Shown here in pieces: positions 34,918 through 43,798 of a DNA stretch of 61,361 nt. The notes beneath the pieces were generated by a model, which did not search any database, was not told where the DNA came from, and saw nothing but the letters and a program-made list of their open reading frames with translations. Origin of the DNA: Deltaproteobacteria bacterium RBG_13_43_22 (GTDB lineage: Bacteria; Desulfobacterota; RBG-13-43-22). Position 1 is the first letter of the stretch; the number at the start of each line of letters is the position of its first letter. Where the stretch lies: the NCBI GenBank assembly GCA_001797675.1, contig MGQB01000016.1, forward strand, positions 1 to 61,361. Reading direction: 5' to 3'. The position numbers were made by a program, and so were the translations under genes.

Positions 34918-34946
34918 TTGACGAAGTCCCCGGGAGGCGCTACTAT
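34918..34946 (+). promoter_or_regulatory. Promoter upstream of the tandem CoA transferase (twin type)
   Basis: TTGACG, 17 bases, TACTAT, followed by AGATTCTCT. An alike element (same CTTGATTTTCTTTTTGACGAA lead-in, split here only by case of reading) is at 48292. Both stand just beyond an IS91-like remnant and upstream of a plus-strand catabolic gene. Confidence 0.65.
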
Positions 34947-35035
34947 AGATTCTCTAACCGCGTATTCCCGCCTCGTCAAAAGTCGTATTTTGATTTTTTC
35001 GAGGTTGACCATATTGATAAAAGGAGGAAACAAAC

Positions 35036-37498
35036 ATGGCTCCAGAAGCCCTGAACAATCTGAAAGTCCTGGAATTCGCCCGGGAGGTTTCAGGACCCTA
35101 TTGTGGAAAACTCTTCGCTGACCTGGGGGCTGAGGTCATTAAAGTTGAACCGCCGGAGGGCGATCCTTCTCGTTCCTACGGGCCTTTTCCCGATAACACG
35201 GCCCACCCTGAAAAAAGCGCCCTGTTTCTCTATCTCAACACCAATAAAAAGGGGGTCACTCTTGATCTGAATCAAGACGAGGGAAGGAAACGATTCGGGG
35301 AATTGGTCCAATGGGCCGACCTGCTTATCGACAATCATCCCCCTGAGGTCCTGGAGAAAAACGGGTTTGGCTGGGATCCATTGCAGCGTCTCAACCCCGG
35401 TCTTATATACGTCTCTATTACCCCCTACGGGCGAACCGGGCCGAGATCAAAGGTAATGGGGGATGAATTGACCGTTATTCACGGAGGCGCCCTGGCCAAT
35501 CTCTTGCCGGCCCGCTCCATGGATATCAATCTTCCTCCCGTAAAAATGGGCGGTTACTTTGCGGGATATCACGGCGGGCTTGCCGCCGCTTTGGCTGGAT
35601 TGGCCCTTTTCATCGGACAAGAGGATAAAAAAACAGGCCGGGTGGTCGACATATCGCTGGAGGAGGTCATGTTGGCCCTGGTAAGTCCTGTAATCGCCAG
35701 CACGCGGTATCACGGTACAACCTGGTCCCGCGTTCCGGACAGACCCCCGGCCATGGGTCGCATGGAAACCAGTGACGGGTATATTGTTTTGGGAGCGGCA
35801 GACGATCACCATTTCAGGGCCTTCAGAGAACTGATGGGTAAACCGGAATGGGCCGCCAGCAATCGCTGGGATGACCGATACTATCGCCTGAATCACCTTA
35901 TGGATATCGCACCCATGATGGATGCCTGGATGATGCAACAGAAAAAAGACGACATACATCATCGGGCGGCCCAGGCCAAGATCCCCATCGGCCCATTTAA
36001 CACGGCCGCCGACCTGATGGATAACGAACAGTATAAAGCCCGGGGATATTTTATTAAGATCGAACATCCTGTGGCAGGAAAATATCCCTATCCGGGCTGG
36101 CCCTATCGAATGACGGCCTCACCCCCGGGGATAGAACGCCCGGCCCCGCTCCTGGGGCAACACAATAATGAGATATTCGGGTTAAACAGAGAACTGCCGA
36201 AGAAAGCAACAACCCCCGGCACCGATACCAGGGTTTCGGAGAACTCACGCCTTCCGCTGGAAGGCCTCCGGGTTCTGGATTTTAGCTGGGTCTGGGCCGG
36301 CCCCTATGGCTGCCGACTCCTGGCCGAGCTCGGGGCCGAGGTGATTAAGATCGAAGGGCATAAAAGATCCGATCTTACCAGGAGATCCGTGGTCTGGCCG
36401 CTCCCGGATTCGGTCCCCACAAAACTAAGACCTAACCAGGGTCTGGGAAATATTACGGTCAATCTGAACAAGAAGAGCCTCACCCTGGATTTGGGCAAAC
36501 CGGAAGGGGTTCGGATTGCCAGGCAACTGGCGGCCAAAAGCGATCTGGTGATCGATAATATGCGACCGGGCGCCATGGAAAAACTGGGGCTCGGTTACGA
36601 AGAACTGAAAAAAGTCCGGAGGGATATCATTGTCGCCACCCTTTCCAGCCGGGGATACGGTGGGCCCCATACGGACTATCTGGGTTTTGCCACCATTCAC
36701 CAGGCCGTCGGCGGAGTGGCCTATATCTCCGGACATCCGGAAAGTCATCCCACTCACGGGACTCCCGGGGACGCGGATCTGATGAACGGGTTGACCCTGG
36801 CCTATGCCGCCCTGGCCGCCCTGCATCACCGATCGAAAACAGGGGAAGGTCAATTCATCGATTTTTCCCAGTGCGAAGGCGTGAGCAGCCTGATCGGTGA
36901 AACCCTGCTTGGGTATGCGATGACCGGCCGGACCCAGGAACGCATGGGCAACAGACATCCTTTTTATTGCCCGCACAATCTCTACCGATGCTGGGGGGTG
37001 GATCGGTGGCTGGCACTTGAGATTCATTCGGACCGGGAATTCGCCATACTGGCTCAAATAATAGCCAGACCCGACTTGGTCGAAGATCCCCGATTCGCGG
37101 GCCTGTCCTCGCGGAAAGAGAACGAGAACGAACTGGATGGGATTATCGAATCCTGGACATCCCTGCGGGACCGCGACTGGATGGTCAACGAATTCTGTAA
37201 GGCCGGCCTGGCCGCGGCCCCTTCCCGGGAGGCAAGGGATGTGTATGCCGATCCGCATTTCCGCAAGAGAAACGTCTTTCTGCAAATCGAGCATCCGGAA
37301 ATCGGCCAGCTGGAAATCATCGACAGTCCCTGGAAAATCAGCGGACTGGAAAAGCCCAACAGACATGCGCCCTTACTCGGAGAGCATAACGATTACGTGC
37401 TTAAAGATCTGCTGGGGTTGAGTGATGAAGAAATCAACCAGCTTCAGGAAAAGGAAATCATCCTGGGGGACAGTGGATCGGAGTTTTATCTGGATTAA
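35036..37498 (+). CDS. Tandem-domain family III (CaiB/BaiF) CoA transferase
   Basis: This 820-residue protein is made of two complete CaiB/BaiF domains. Domain 1 (about 5-395) starts LKVLEFAREVSGPYCGKLFA and has its presumed catalytic aspartate in RVVDISLEEVM. Domain 2 (about 408-815) starts LEGLRVLDFSWVWAGPYGCR, with the aspartate in QFIDFSQCEG. Family III enzymes move CoA between carboxylic acids through an aspartyl anhydride and usually are dimers of 400-residue chains. Here two unlike halves are fused, which may make one asymmetric unit. The ribosome site AGGAGG precedes ATG 35036. Confidence 0.92.
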   Translation: MAPEALNNLKVLEFAREVSGPYCGKLFADLGAEVIKVEPPEGDPSRSYGPFPDNTAHPEKSALFLYLNTNKKGVTLDLNQDEGRKRFGELVQWADLLIDNHPPEVLEKNGFGWDPLQRLNPGLIYVSITPYGRTGPRSKVMGDELTVIHGGALANLLPARSMDINLPPVKMGGYFAGYHGGLAAALAGLALFIGQEDKKTGRVVDISLEEVMLALVSPVIASTRYHGTTWSRVPDRPPAMGRMETSDGYIVLGAADDHHFRAFRELMGKPEWAASNRWDDRYYRLNHLMDIAPMMDAWMMQQKKDDIHHRAAQAKIPIGPFNTAADLMDNEQYKARGYFIKIEHPVAGKYPYPGWPYRMTASPPGIERPAPLLGQHNNEIFGLNRELPKKATTPGTDTRVSENSRLPLEGLRVLDFSWVWAGPYGCRLLAELGAEVIKIEGHKRSDLTRRSVVWPLPDSVPTKLRPNQGLGNITVNLNKKSLTLDLGKPEGVRIARQLAAKSDLVIDNMRPGAMEKLGLGYEELKKVRRDIIVATLSSRGYGGPHTDYLGFATIHQAVGGVAYISGHPESHPTHGTPGDADLMNGLTLAYAALAALHHRSKTGEGQFIDFSQCEGVSSLIGETLLGYAMTGRTQERMGNRHPFYCPHNLYRCWGVDRWLALEIHSDREFAILAQIIARPDLVEDPRFAGLSSRKENENELDGIIESWTSLRDRDWMVNEFCKAGLAAAPSREARDVYADPHFRKRNVFLQIEHPEIGQLEIIDSPWKISGLEKPNRHAPLLGEHNDYVLKDLLGLSDEEINQLQEKEIILGDSGSEFYLD

Positions 37499-37668
37499 AG
37501 AATAAGCCCGGGGTTTGTTGTCAAACGAGATCAGAGATTAGAAGGAGGTGGGAATACTCTTTTTTCTGGATGCTCAAAAAGGTCCAGATACAAGACGGGC
37601 CTTTTTGTTCGCCCCACATCGCCGCTCACTCCCACCCCTTGGGGGCGGTGCCCGGTTTCAGCATCCGG

Positions 37669-38283
37669 TCAATCGGGGAAATAGCGGACGCAAACGCCGA
37701 CTTCCGAAGCCTTGTTCAGATCCCAGTCCGCAGCCATGTTTTCAACAGCGGTCCTTAACTCCGGGTCGATATAGGTCGCTGCGATCTTGAATCCCTGTTC
37801 CTGATACACCTGGGTGGGCATTCCGCCCATGTACTCGATAATGGATCGGTATCCCGGGCATCCCTTGGCGATGACGGCTTCAAATCCGGCACCTTTCGCC
37901 CACTGTAGTGTTTCATTCAATAGACGCAACCCGATTCCTTTTCCAAAATAACGCGAATCACGGGCCTGGGTATTGTCGGTTTGTCCGACATGATAGCAAA
38001 ATAAGGACAGGGTCTTTCCGGGCAGGTCCGGGGCATGGCCCTGAAAGTCCATCCAGTAAAGCGGATCATGAAGTCCCCGGGGAGATACGGTGTTGGGGAG
38101 ATAGGGTCTGAATTGAAGCTGTCCGATGTGTTTTTGGTGATCAAATGCGAGCATAGCGGAAGATCCGATTCGGGAGATCCGATCCCGGATCTCTTCTGAA
38201 TCTCCCTGTCAGCGCGTTGGTAAATAATCGATGTCCCCCACCGTAAACAGGCGATAGTGAAAATCGTTGGCTTGCACAGTCAT
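37669..38283 (-). pseudogene. GNAT-like acetyltransferase interrupted by an in-frame UGA
   Basis: The full frame starts at ATG 38283 (MTVQANDFHYRLFTVGDIDY, then LPTR) and meets TGA as codon 25 at 38211-38209, then continues in the same frame QGDSEEIRDRISRIGSSAML to a stop at 37669. The C-terminal part has GNAT features (FGKGIGLRLLNETLQWAKGA, QEQGFKIAATY). A tryptophan codon (TGG) changed to TGA is the simplest reading. Translation from ATG 38154 would give a 161-residue protein lacking the N-terminus. Selenocysteine insertion is not supported by any visible SECIS hairpin, though I could not test this. Confidence 0.65.
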
Positions 38284-38568
38284 CCCTCCGTTCCTTTTTC
38301 CGTTCCCTTAATGGAACAAAAAATGTTTTTCATACCAGGTTAGCTTTTTTCAAATTTACTACGGCCAAAGACCCACACAGACCACAGCGGACTTTTTCCC
38401 CTGGGGACCCTCGCCGGGGAAAACCTGCCTGGCCGAAAAGGCCAGCAGGATGGATTGACAGGTCGTCAATCCGCACCTGTCCTTCCCTCTGCCTTTGTCT
38501 GCCTTGTCCGCGGCAGAAAATGATTCAGAAATCGACCCTTTTCAAAAACCGACCGCAGTACAATTTTT

Positions 38569-39978
38569 TCAGGATTGAAGGGCGGTCTCCAGCTTGATTT
38601 TTGCCCAATCGGGGAGGTCCTTTGGAAAACCGAGCCTTTCCTCCAAAATTTCGGCAATATTCAAGAGCAAAAATTCTTGATGGGGTGCCGCAACAATCTG
38701 AACCGAGACCGGCAGGTTGTCTTCGGTCAATCCGCTGGGAATCGCAATAGCAGGAAATCCCAACAGATTGATGGGTCCCGTAAATCCGGCATTCCAGGGA
38801 TCCGTTCCCTCCCCGATGCGGGTTGCCGGATTTGGTGTGGTTGGCAATATCCAGGCATCCACCCGTTCAAAAAGTTTTCCGGCCTCTTCAACAAGTTTGG
38901 AACGTATCCTTTGGGCCCGAATATAATCCACCGCACTGATAAGGTGGCCCTGTTCAAGAAAGGTTCTAACATCCTCGCCGAAACCGTCCGGATTTTCGGC
39001 CAAACGTTCATGATGAATTTCACTGGCCTGTCCCAGGGTCATGGTAAAGGCGGCACTCAAAGCGGCCTCAAAACCCGGGATTTTCTCCTCCACCACGACT
39101 GCCCCCTCTTCTTCAGCGAGAGCAAAGCTTTTCAGATATTGCTGCCAGGTCGTTTTGTGGCAAAAAATTTCCTGGACCACAACCGGTACGCGGGCGATTT
39201 TCAGGCCGCGGAGTCTTTTTGAAGCCGAGGGGACAAGATTTTTCTTTCTTTTGATGGATTCCAGTTTTTGCTGTTCCAGCGGCCTCAGCATGGCTTTAAA
39301 AAACAGCTTCGCGTCTCCCACGCTTCGGGTCATGGGCCCGACATGGTCCAGGGTGTATCCTAAAGGAAAAATCCCTTCCGTGGGGAGCAGGCCATAGGTT
39401 GGTTTAAGCCCGACAATTCCGCAAAGAGCGCTTGGAAGACGGATGGAGCCCAGGGTGTCTGTGCCTAGGGCTCCGGGAACCATTCGTGCTGCAACGGCCG
39501 CCCCGCTGCCGCCGGATGACCCGCCGGGAATATAATCGGGGTTCCAGGGATTACGGCATATACCGAAGTGCGGGTTGGACGAGGTACCCCCCCAGGCAAA
39601 TTCGTGTAGATTGGTTTTTCCAAAAATAATTACCCCGGATTTTTTAAGACGATCGACAATGGGGGCATCTCTATCCGCTGGCGGGGCCTTTCGAAAAAAG
39701 GACGACCCCTGGGTGGTCACTGCCCCGGCGACATCGATGAGATCCTTGACGGCGATGGGGATTCCCCCCAGCAATCCTTCAGGGGCGGAAACTGTGGAAT
39801 TCATAGAACGGGCCTGCGCAAGGATTCGATCTTTATCAATGGAGATAAAGGCTTTTAAGTGATCGTTCAGGAGGTCGAAAGTCTTTAGACAGCTCTCCAC
39901 GATCTCAACCGGTTTCAGTTCCCCTTTTTTAATCAGTTCACACATTTCTGTCAGATGGAGATCCCTTGGCTCGGTCAT
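38569..39978 (-). CDS. Amidase signature-family hydrolase
   Basis: This 469-residue enzyme has the Ser-cisSer-Lys triad segments: Lys in [10 protein letters not shown] (about residue 75), cis-Ser in [15 protein letters not shown] (about 150), and the nucleophile in [14 protein letters not shown] (about 175). The usual DTGGS is DTLGS here, a change next to the nucleophile. The family hydrolyses amides from small amides to Glu-tRNA-type substrates. Lack of gatC/gatB neighbours argues against GatA. Its ATG overlaps the stop of the small upstream gene. Confidence 0.9.
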   Translation of the reverse strand: MTEPRDLHLTEMCELIKKGELKPVEIVESCLKTFDLLNDHLKAFISIDKDRILAQARSMNSTVSAPEGLLGGIPIAVKDLIDVAGAVTTQGSSFFRKAPPADRDAPIVDRLKKSGVIIFGKTNLHEFAWGGTSSNPHFGICRNPWNPDYIPGGSSGGSGAAVAARMVPGALGTDTLGSIRLPSALCGIVGLKPTYGLLPTEGIFPLGYTLDHVGPMTRSVGDAKLFFKAMLRPLEQQKLESIKRKKNLVPSASKRLRGLKIARVPVVVQEIFCHKTTWQQYLKSFALAEEEGAVVVEEKIPGFEAALSAAFTMTLGQASEIHHERLAENPDGFGEDVRTFLEQGHLISAVDYIRAQRIRSKLVEEAGKLFERVDAWILPTTPNPATRIGEGTDPWNAGFTGPINLLGFPAIAIPSGLTEDNLPVSVQIVAAPHQEFLLLNIAEILEERLGFPKDLPDWAKIKLETALQS

Positions 39979-40175
39979 GAGGCAACCTCCTTAAGATCGA
40001 ATGGAAGATCATCATGAGGTCTGGATCCGGTTACATCCGATTGAAAAAGTATGGTCCGGATCACCCGGACCATTTCCAACACCCCGCCCTTTTCAGCCAT
40101 CTTATCCGCCCGTTCCTTTGGTATTTTCAGCCCCTGTTGATCTCCAAGGGTAATGATAAATTCTGTTTTTTCCAT
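39975..40175 (-). CDS. Small protein coupled to the amidase
   Basis: This 66-residue protein (MEKTEFIITLGDQQGLKIPK and onward) is charged, has no membrane segment, and its stop overlaps the amidase start as ATGA. I do not recognise it. Tight coupling suggests a small subunit or maturation partner of the amidase, by analogy with GatC-like partners, but no similarity to GatC is visible. The start at 40175 follows GGGAGG; a longer frame from 40211 has no better signal. Confidence 0.65.
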   Translation of the reverse strand: MEKTEFIITLGDQQGLKIPKERADKMAEKGGVLEMVRVIRTILFQSDVTGSRPHDDLPFDLKEVAS

Positions 40176-40316
40176 AAAGCCTCCCAAAAAACTTTTTCTT
40201 GCCCACGGCAACCCATTTTCTCTTCTTATAAAACCACATAGCGGCCGGCGGCGAGCGTTAGGTCAAATTTTTTTTGCTTTAGGTCTTCCCCATTCTTTGG
40301 TCATTGTCTTGTCAGG

Positions 40317-42050
40317 CTATCTGGTCGCCGGAATAACCGGCAGATCAATATAGGAAGCGAATTCTGCCTGGTGAAAGATAGTCTGTATGACCGGTTTTCC
40401 CTCCGCATCTTCACCAAAGCGATTCCCGGTGTTCAGGTTACGGTCGATCCTGGGAAAATTGCTGCTGGAGATATCTAAACGAATACGGTGTCCGCGGTTA
40501 AAGACGATACTGGTTGCTCCCATATCCATGATGTACTCAAGAACCACACCTGGTTTGACAAGTTCGGGTTTCAAAAGCGACTTGCGGTAACGGGCCCTGA
40601 TACAGCCTTCGGCTATATTATAGGCCGCCCCGTCCGGATAGACATCCACCAGTTTGGCCGTGAAATCCGTGTCCCGGGCCTGAGTGGAGGCGAAGAGGTG
40701 CAGGGATAACGGTCCGGTCACTTCAAGGTTTTCCCGCAATTCGGGGGTAGTATAACACAGAACATCATTTCGCTTTTCAAGGTGGGTCTGGTCCAGGGGG
40801 CCCGGTACCAGTATTCCGGCCGGAAGGTTCCTTCCCCCTTGGGTCGGGACCGGGAATCTGGGGTCGTAGGTATAGATATCCGGAGGTTCGGAGCCCGGAT
40901 TCTCTTTGTCCAAGAGGCCGTCTCCTGCCGCTGAATTGGCGCGGCCCCTGCTGTGGAGGAAAAAACGCTGCCAGGTCGTTTCAGGCGGAGGCCAGGTCTC
41001 GGCGTTTTTCCATCTGTTCCGGCCCATAACAAAGTATCGGATCGGAACCAGATGCCGGCTTTCAATCCCTTTCAGGTATTTATTAAAAAAGGCGATATGC
41101 CTTTCCATGGCAAACCCGGCCGGTCCCGAGGCGTTCGGACCGAAATGAAGCCCTCCCACGTAAGGCGTCAGGTTTGTCTCATGGGCCCAGGGACCGCAAA
41201 AGACGTGCTGTCCTTCCCTTGCTTCCCGTGTGCCGCCTTTTTCCCTCATATTCAGAAAATTCTCGAACAAACTTCCCAGAAAAAGATCGTACCATCCCCC
41301 GGCATGAAAACAAGGCACCTTGACTTTTCCATATTTCCAGCAGAGATCCTCATCGGATTTCATCCCGGCCAGGGCCCCTTCGCCGATGCGGGCGGCAAAG
41401 CCTTCTGAGAGTCCCTCAAAATTAAAGTACGGAAGATCTTTCAGGGGCAGGTAACGGCAGACTTCTTCAAGATTCAGCAGGGCGTAACCCACTTTCCGGC
41501 GCATCTCAGTGACCTCTTTTCCATCCTTGGCCATCTTTTCGATCATATCGATAGCCATAGCCCCAAACCAGCTGACGGACTGTTCCAGGTCCACCACACC
41601 CCTTCTCCTTGTATCACTTAAGGGACCCGAGGAGATAATGGCCGGGGCAATGGCCATCAGATGTGGAGGTTCTTCCATGGCGGCCTCCCACTGGACCCGG
41701 CCCAGGTAGGAACCGCCGGCCATGCCGATATTCCCGTCACACCAGGATTCTGCCGCGACCGTTTCAATAGTATCGTAACCATCCGGGCCCTCCGCGCTCA
41801 TGGGCATAAACTCCCCTTCCGAGGCAAATCGTCCCCTGGTGTCTTGGATAATAATGGCATATCCCTCAAAGGCCGCGCGGGTAGCCGGCAGATAACCATA
41901 ACTACCGGTCAGGTATTTATTGTAGGGCGTGCGAATTAGAATCGCCGGATATTTCTCCCTGGTATCCGGCCGGTAAATATCGGCCCGCAGTTTCACCCCA
42001 TCACGCATGGTCATCGGGATATCTCGGTCGATACGTATTGAATGGATCAT
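40317..42050 (-). CDS. CocE/NonD-family hydrolase (X-Pro dipeptidyl-peptidase fold)
   Basis: This 577-residue alpha/beta hydrolase has the N-terminal family start PMTMRDGVKLRADIYRP, the nucleophile in MAGGSYLGRVQWEAA (about residue 112), and the C-terminal jelly-roll with TGPLSLHLFASTQARDTDF and GHRIRLDISSSNFPRIDRN. Family members cleave esters (cocaine esterase), cephalosporin esters or Xaa-Pro peptides. No signal peptide is visible. A recurrent-family promoter lies about 120 bases upstream. Confidence 0.9.
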   Translation of the reverse strand: MIHSIRIDRDIPMTMRDGVKLRADIYRPDTREKYPAILIRTPYNKYLTGSYGYLPATRAAFEGYAIIIQDTRGRFASEGEFMPMSAEGPDGYDTIETVAAESWCDGNIGMAGGSYLGRVQWEAAMEEPPHLMAIAPAIISSGPLSDTRRRGVVDLEQSVSWFGAMAIDMIEKMAKDGKEVTEMRRKVGYALLNLEEVCRYLPLKDLPYFNFEGLSEGFAARIGEGALAGMKSDEDLCWKYGKVKVPCFHAGGWYDLFLGSLFENFLNMREKGGTREAREGQHVFCGPWAHETNLTPYVGGLHFGPNASGPAGFAMERHIAFFNKYLKGIESRHLVPIRYFVMGRNRWKNAETWPPPETTWQRFFLHSRGRANSAAGDGLLDKENPGSEPPDIYTYDPRFPVPTQGGRNLPAGILVPGPLDQTHLEKRNDVLCYTTPELRENLEVTGPLSLHLFASTQARDTDFTAKLVDVYPDGAAYNIAEGCIRARYRKSLLKPELVKPGVVLEYIMDMGATSIVFNRGHRIRLDISSSNFPRIDRNLNTGNRFGEDAEGKPVIQTIFHQAEFASYIDLPVIPATR

Positions 42051-42167
42051 AAGCTTCTCCTTTCGGTTTTCCTAAATTACCTGCCGATACTGACCATATA
42101 CCTGAGCCTTGATAGAAGCTGAAGCGCTGAATATTGAAAATTCGACAGGTAAAATTTGATGAAAAGA

Positions 42168-42196
42168 ATATTAAAAAAAGAAAAAGGCACCGTCAA
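42168..42196 (-). promoter_or_regulatory. Recurrent extended promoter, copy 4
   Basis: On the minus strand TTGACG, 17 bases (GTGCC then TTTTTCTTTTTT), TAATAT, preceded by TTTTTTCTCC. It drives the CocE-like gene. The rest of 42051-42526 holds nothing I recognise. Confidence 0.65.
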
Positions 42197-42526
42197 GGAG
42201 AAAAAAGGCCAAAAGCAAGAGGACAAAAGCAAAAAGGGGTCAGGCCTTTTGTCTTGGTATTTTGGGCTAATGAAATATGGGTATAGTTCACAGAGTCAAG
42301 CATTAAGATATTGTCCCCGGAATTAAAGTGGCGCGCTTGCCTGTAGAATCTGCTTGATGTTAAAGAGGTATTATTTAGTGCCTGCGATAATCCCTGTTGA
42401 AATTAGTTGACAACGATTAGAAACCGGGGGTACCATGCCCCCGCTGGTCGAGTTTTCCAAAACGAGCGAATTCTCATATATCGATTGCTTTTCAAGGGCA
42501 ATCAAAATTTAAAAGGAGGGTCGTCT

Positions 42527-43717
42527 ATGAAAAAAGATCTTTGGATTGTTGTCGTTTCCTTGGCGCTGGCGGGGATGTTCGTCGCTGGAGACGCTCTTGC
42601 ACAAAAGAAACCAGCCAAAAGCAAGATCCCGCCTCTCATTGGAATCGCTTCGGCAGGTGTCGGGAGTGCCGGTCACTCCATGGCCGTGGCTTATGCACCG
42701 ATTCTACAAAAATACTTCGGCGTGCCGGTGAGAGTCATGCCGGCCTGGTCAGCCGGGGTTAATCTCAGCCAGATTAAGGACAGGAAGGCCCATTTTGTTG
42801 GAGGAGGGGCAAGCCAGAGTATGGCCGTAGATGCGATTGTGGCCAGGGATTTCTTCGCCAACCACGAGTGGGGACCTCAGGAAGTCGGGACCATCTGGCA
42901 CAACTACGCCTGCCCCTATGGAATAATGGTACGGGGTGATTCCGATATCAAGACCATGGCCGACCTCAAAGGGAAAAAAGCGGCCATTTATCTGGTTTCA
43001 CCAGCCTGGAAACTCGGTCTTGAGGCTTGTCTCGCTTTCGGCGGATTGACCATGAAAGATGTTCAAACGGTTGAAGTCGGTGGGTATGACCACACTGCCA
43101 GGGCTGTTGCGGACGGCCGTGCTGACTTTACCTACAATGCTCCGATCAGCACAGTGACCATAGAAGTCGCCGAGAATCCGAAAGGGATCAGATACCTGCC
43201 GATGGATCTAAAGGATAAGGCGGGGTGGGAAAGATTTTGGGCCATCCGTTCAGACTCCGGCGGTGCTGTCTGCACCACGGGCGTGAAAGCCGCACACGGC
43301 GTCCCAATGGTCAACTCTCCCTTCGTCGTCTGGACCTACAAGTGGGTAGACCAGGATTTTGTCTATCAAATCGCCAAATTTTTCTCAGAACAGCATGATC
43401 AATACAAGGGGCTTCATCCCAACCTGCCTGATATGTCCTTTGAAAACATGGTGAAATTTAAGGACACGGCGGCGGCGATACCCATTCTTCCCGGAACGGT
43501 CAAGTACCTCAAGGAAAAAAAGAAATGGGATGCCTCCGATGAAAAGTGGAATAATGCCCAGTGGGCCAAGCAAAAAAAATTGACCGAGTTGTGGGATACG
43601 GCCACGGAAGAGGCTAATTCGAAGAAAATCAGGATCGATTATAAGAACAAGGCCTGGATGGAACTCTGGGATAAATACAAAAGTGATACCCCTCCCTTTA
43701 AGGCCCGGATGAAATAA
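42527..43717 (+). CDS. TAXI-family TRAP transporter solute-binding protein
   Basis: This 396-residue periplasmic binding protein has a signal peptide MKKDLWIVVVSLALAGMFVA ending at DALAQ, then GVGSAGHSMAVAYAPILQKY and MPAWSAGVNLSQIKDRKAHF, family features of TAXI proteins. These hand organic acids or amino acids to a fused TRAP permease, which is the next gene (82 bases on). Start ATG 42527 follows AAAAGGAGG; the longer frame back to 42407 is non-coding in character. Confidence 0.9.
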   Translation: MKKDLWIVVVSLALAGMFVAGDALAQKKPAKSKIPPLIGIASAGVGSAGHSMAVAYAPILQKYFGVPVRVMPAWSAGVNLSQIKDRKAHFVGGGASQSMAVDAIVARDFFANHEWGPQEVGTIWHNYACPYGIMVRGDSDIKTMADLKGKKAAIYLVSPAWKLGLEACLAFGGLTMKDVQTVEVGGYDHTARAVADGRADFTYNAPISTVTIEVAENPKGIRYLPMDLKDKAGWERFWAIRSDSGGAVCTTGVKAAHGVPMVNSPFVVWTYKWVDQDFVYQIAKFFSEQHDQYKGLHPNLPDMSFENMVKFKDTAAAIPILPGTVKYLKEKKKWDASDEKWNNAQWAKQKKLTELWDTATEEANSKKIRIDYKNKAWMELWDKYKSDTPPFKARMK

Positions 43718-43798
43718 TAGGGCCTTGGTGGTGCATGAGCGGTATCGGGGGCCCCCGATACCGCTCCCCTTACTTCACCGGCGAGGAGGGCTTTCCGA

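Noticed and set aside
36425..37366. Long minus-strand frame (313 codons) opposite the CoA transferase gene
   Set aside because: It is the mirror of a well-supported coding gene; its product is low-complexity and has no recognisable domain.
38209..38211. UGA in the acetyltransferase gene as a selenocysteine codon
   Set aside because: No SECIS-like hairpin was recognised just downstream and a TGG to TGA change explains it; kept only as a low-probability alternative.
42407..42526. N-terminal extension of the TAXI binding protein
   Set aside because: The extension precedes the ribosome site and would bury the signal peptide; ATG 42527 is the better start.
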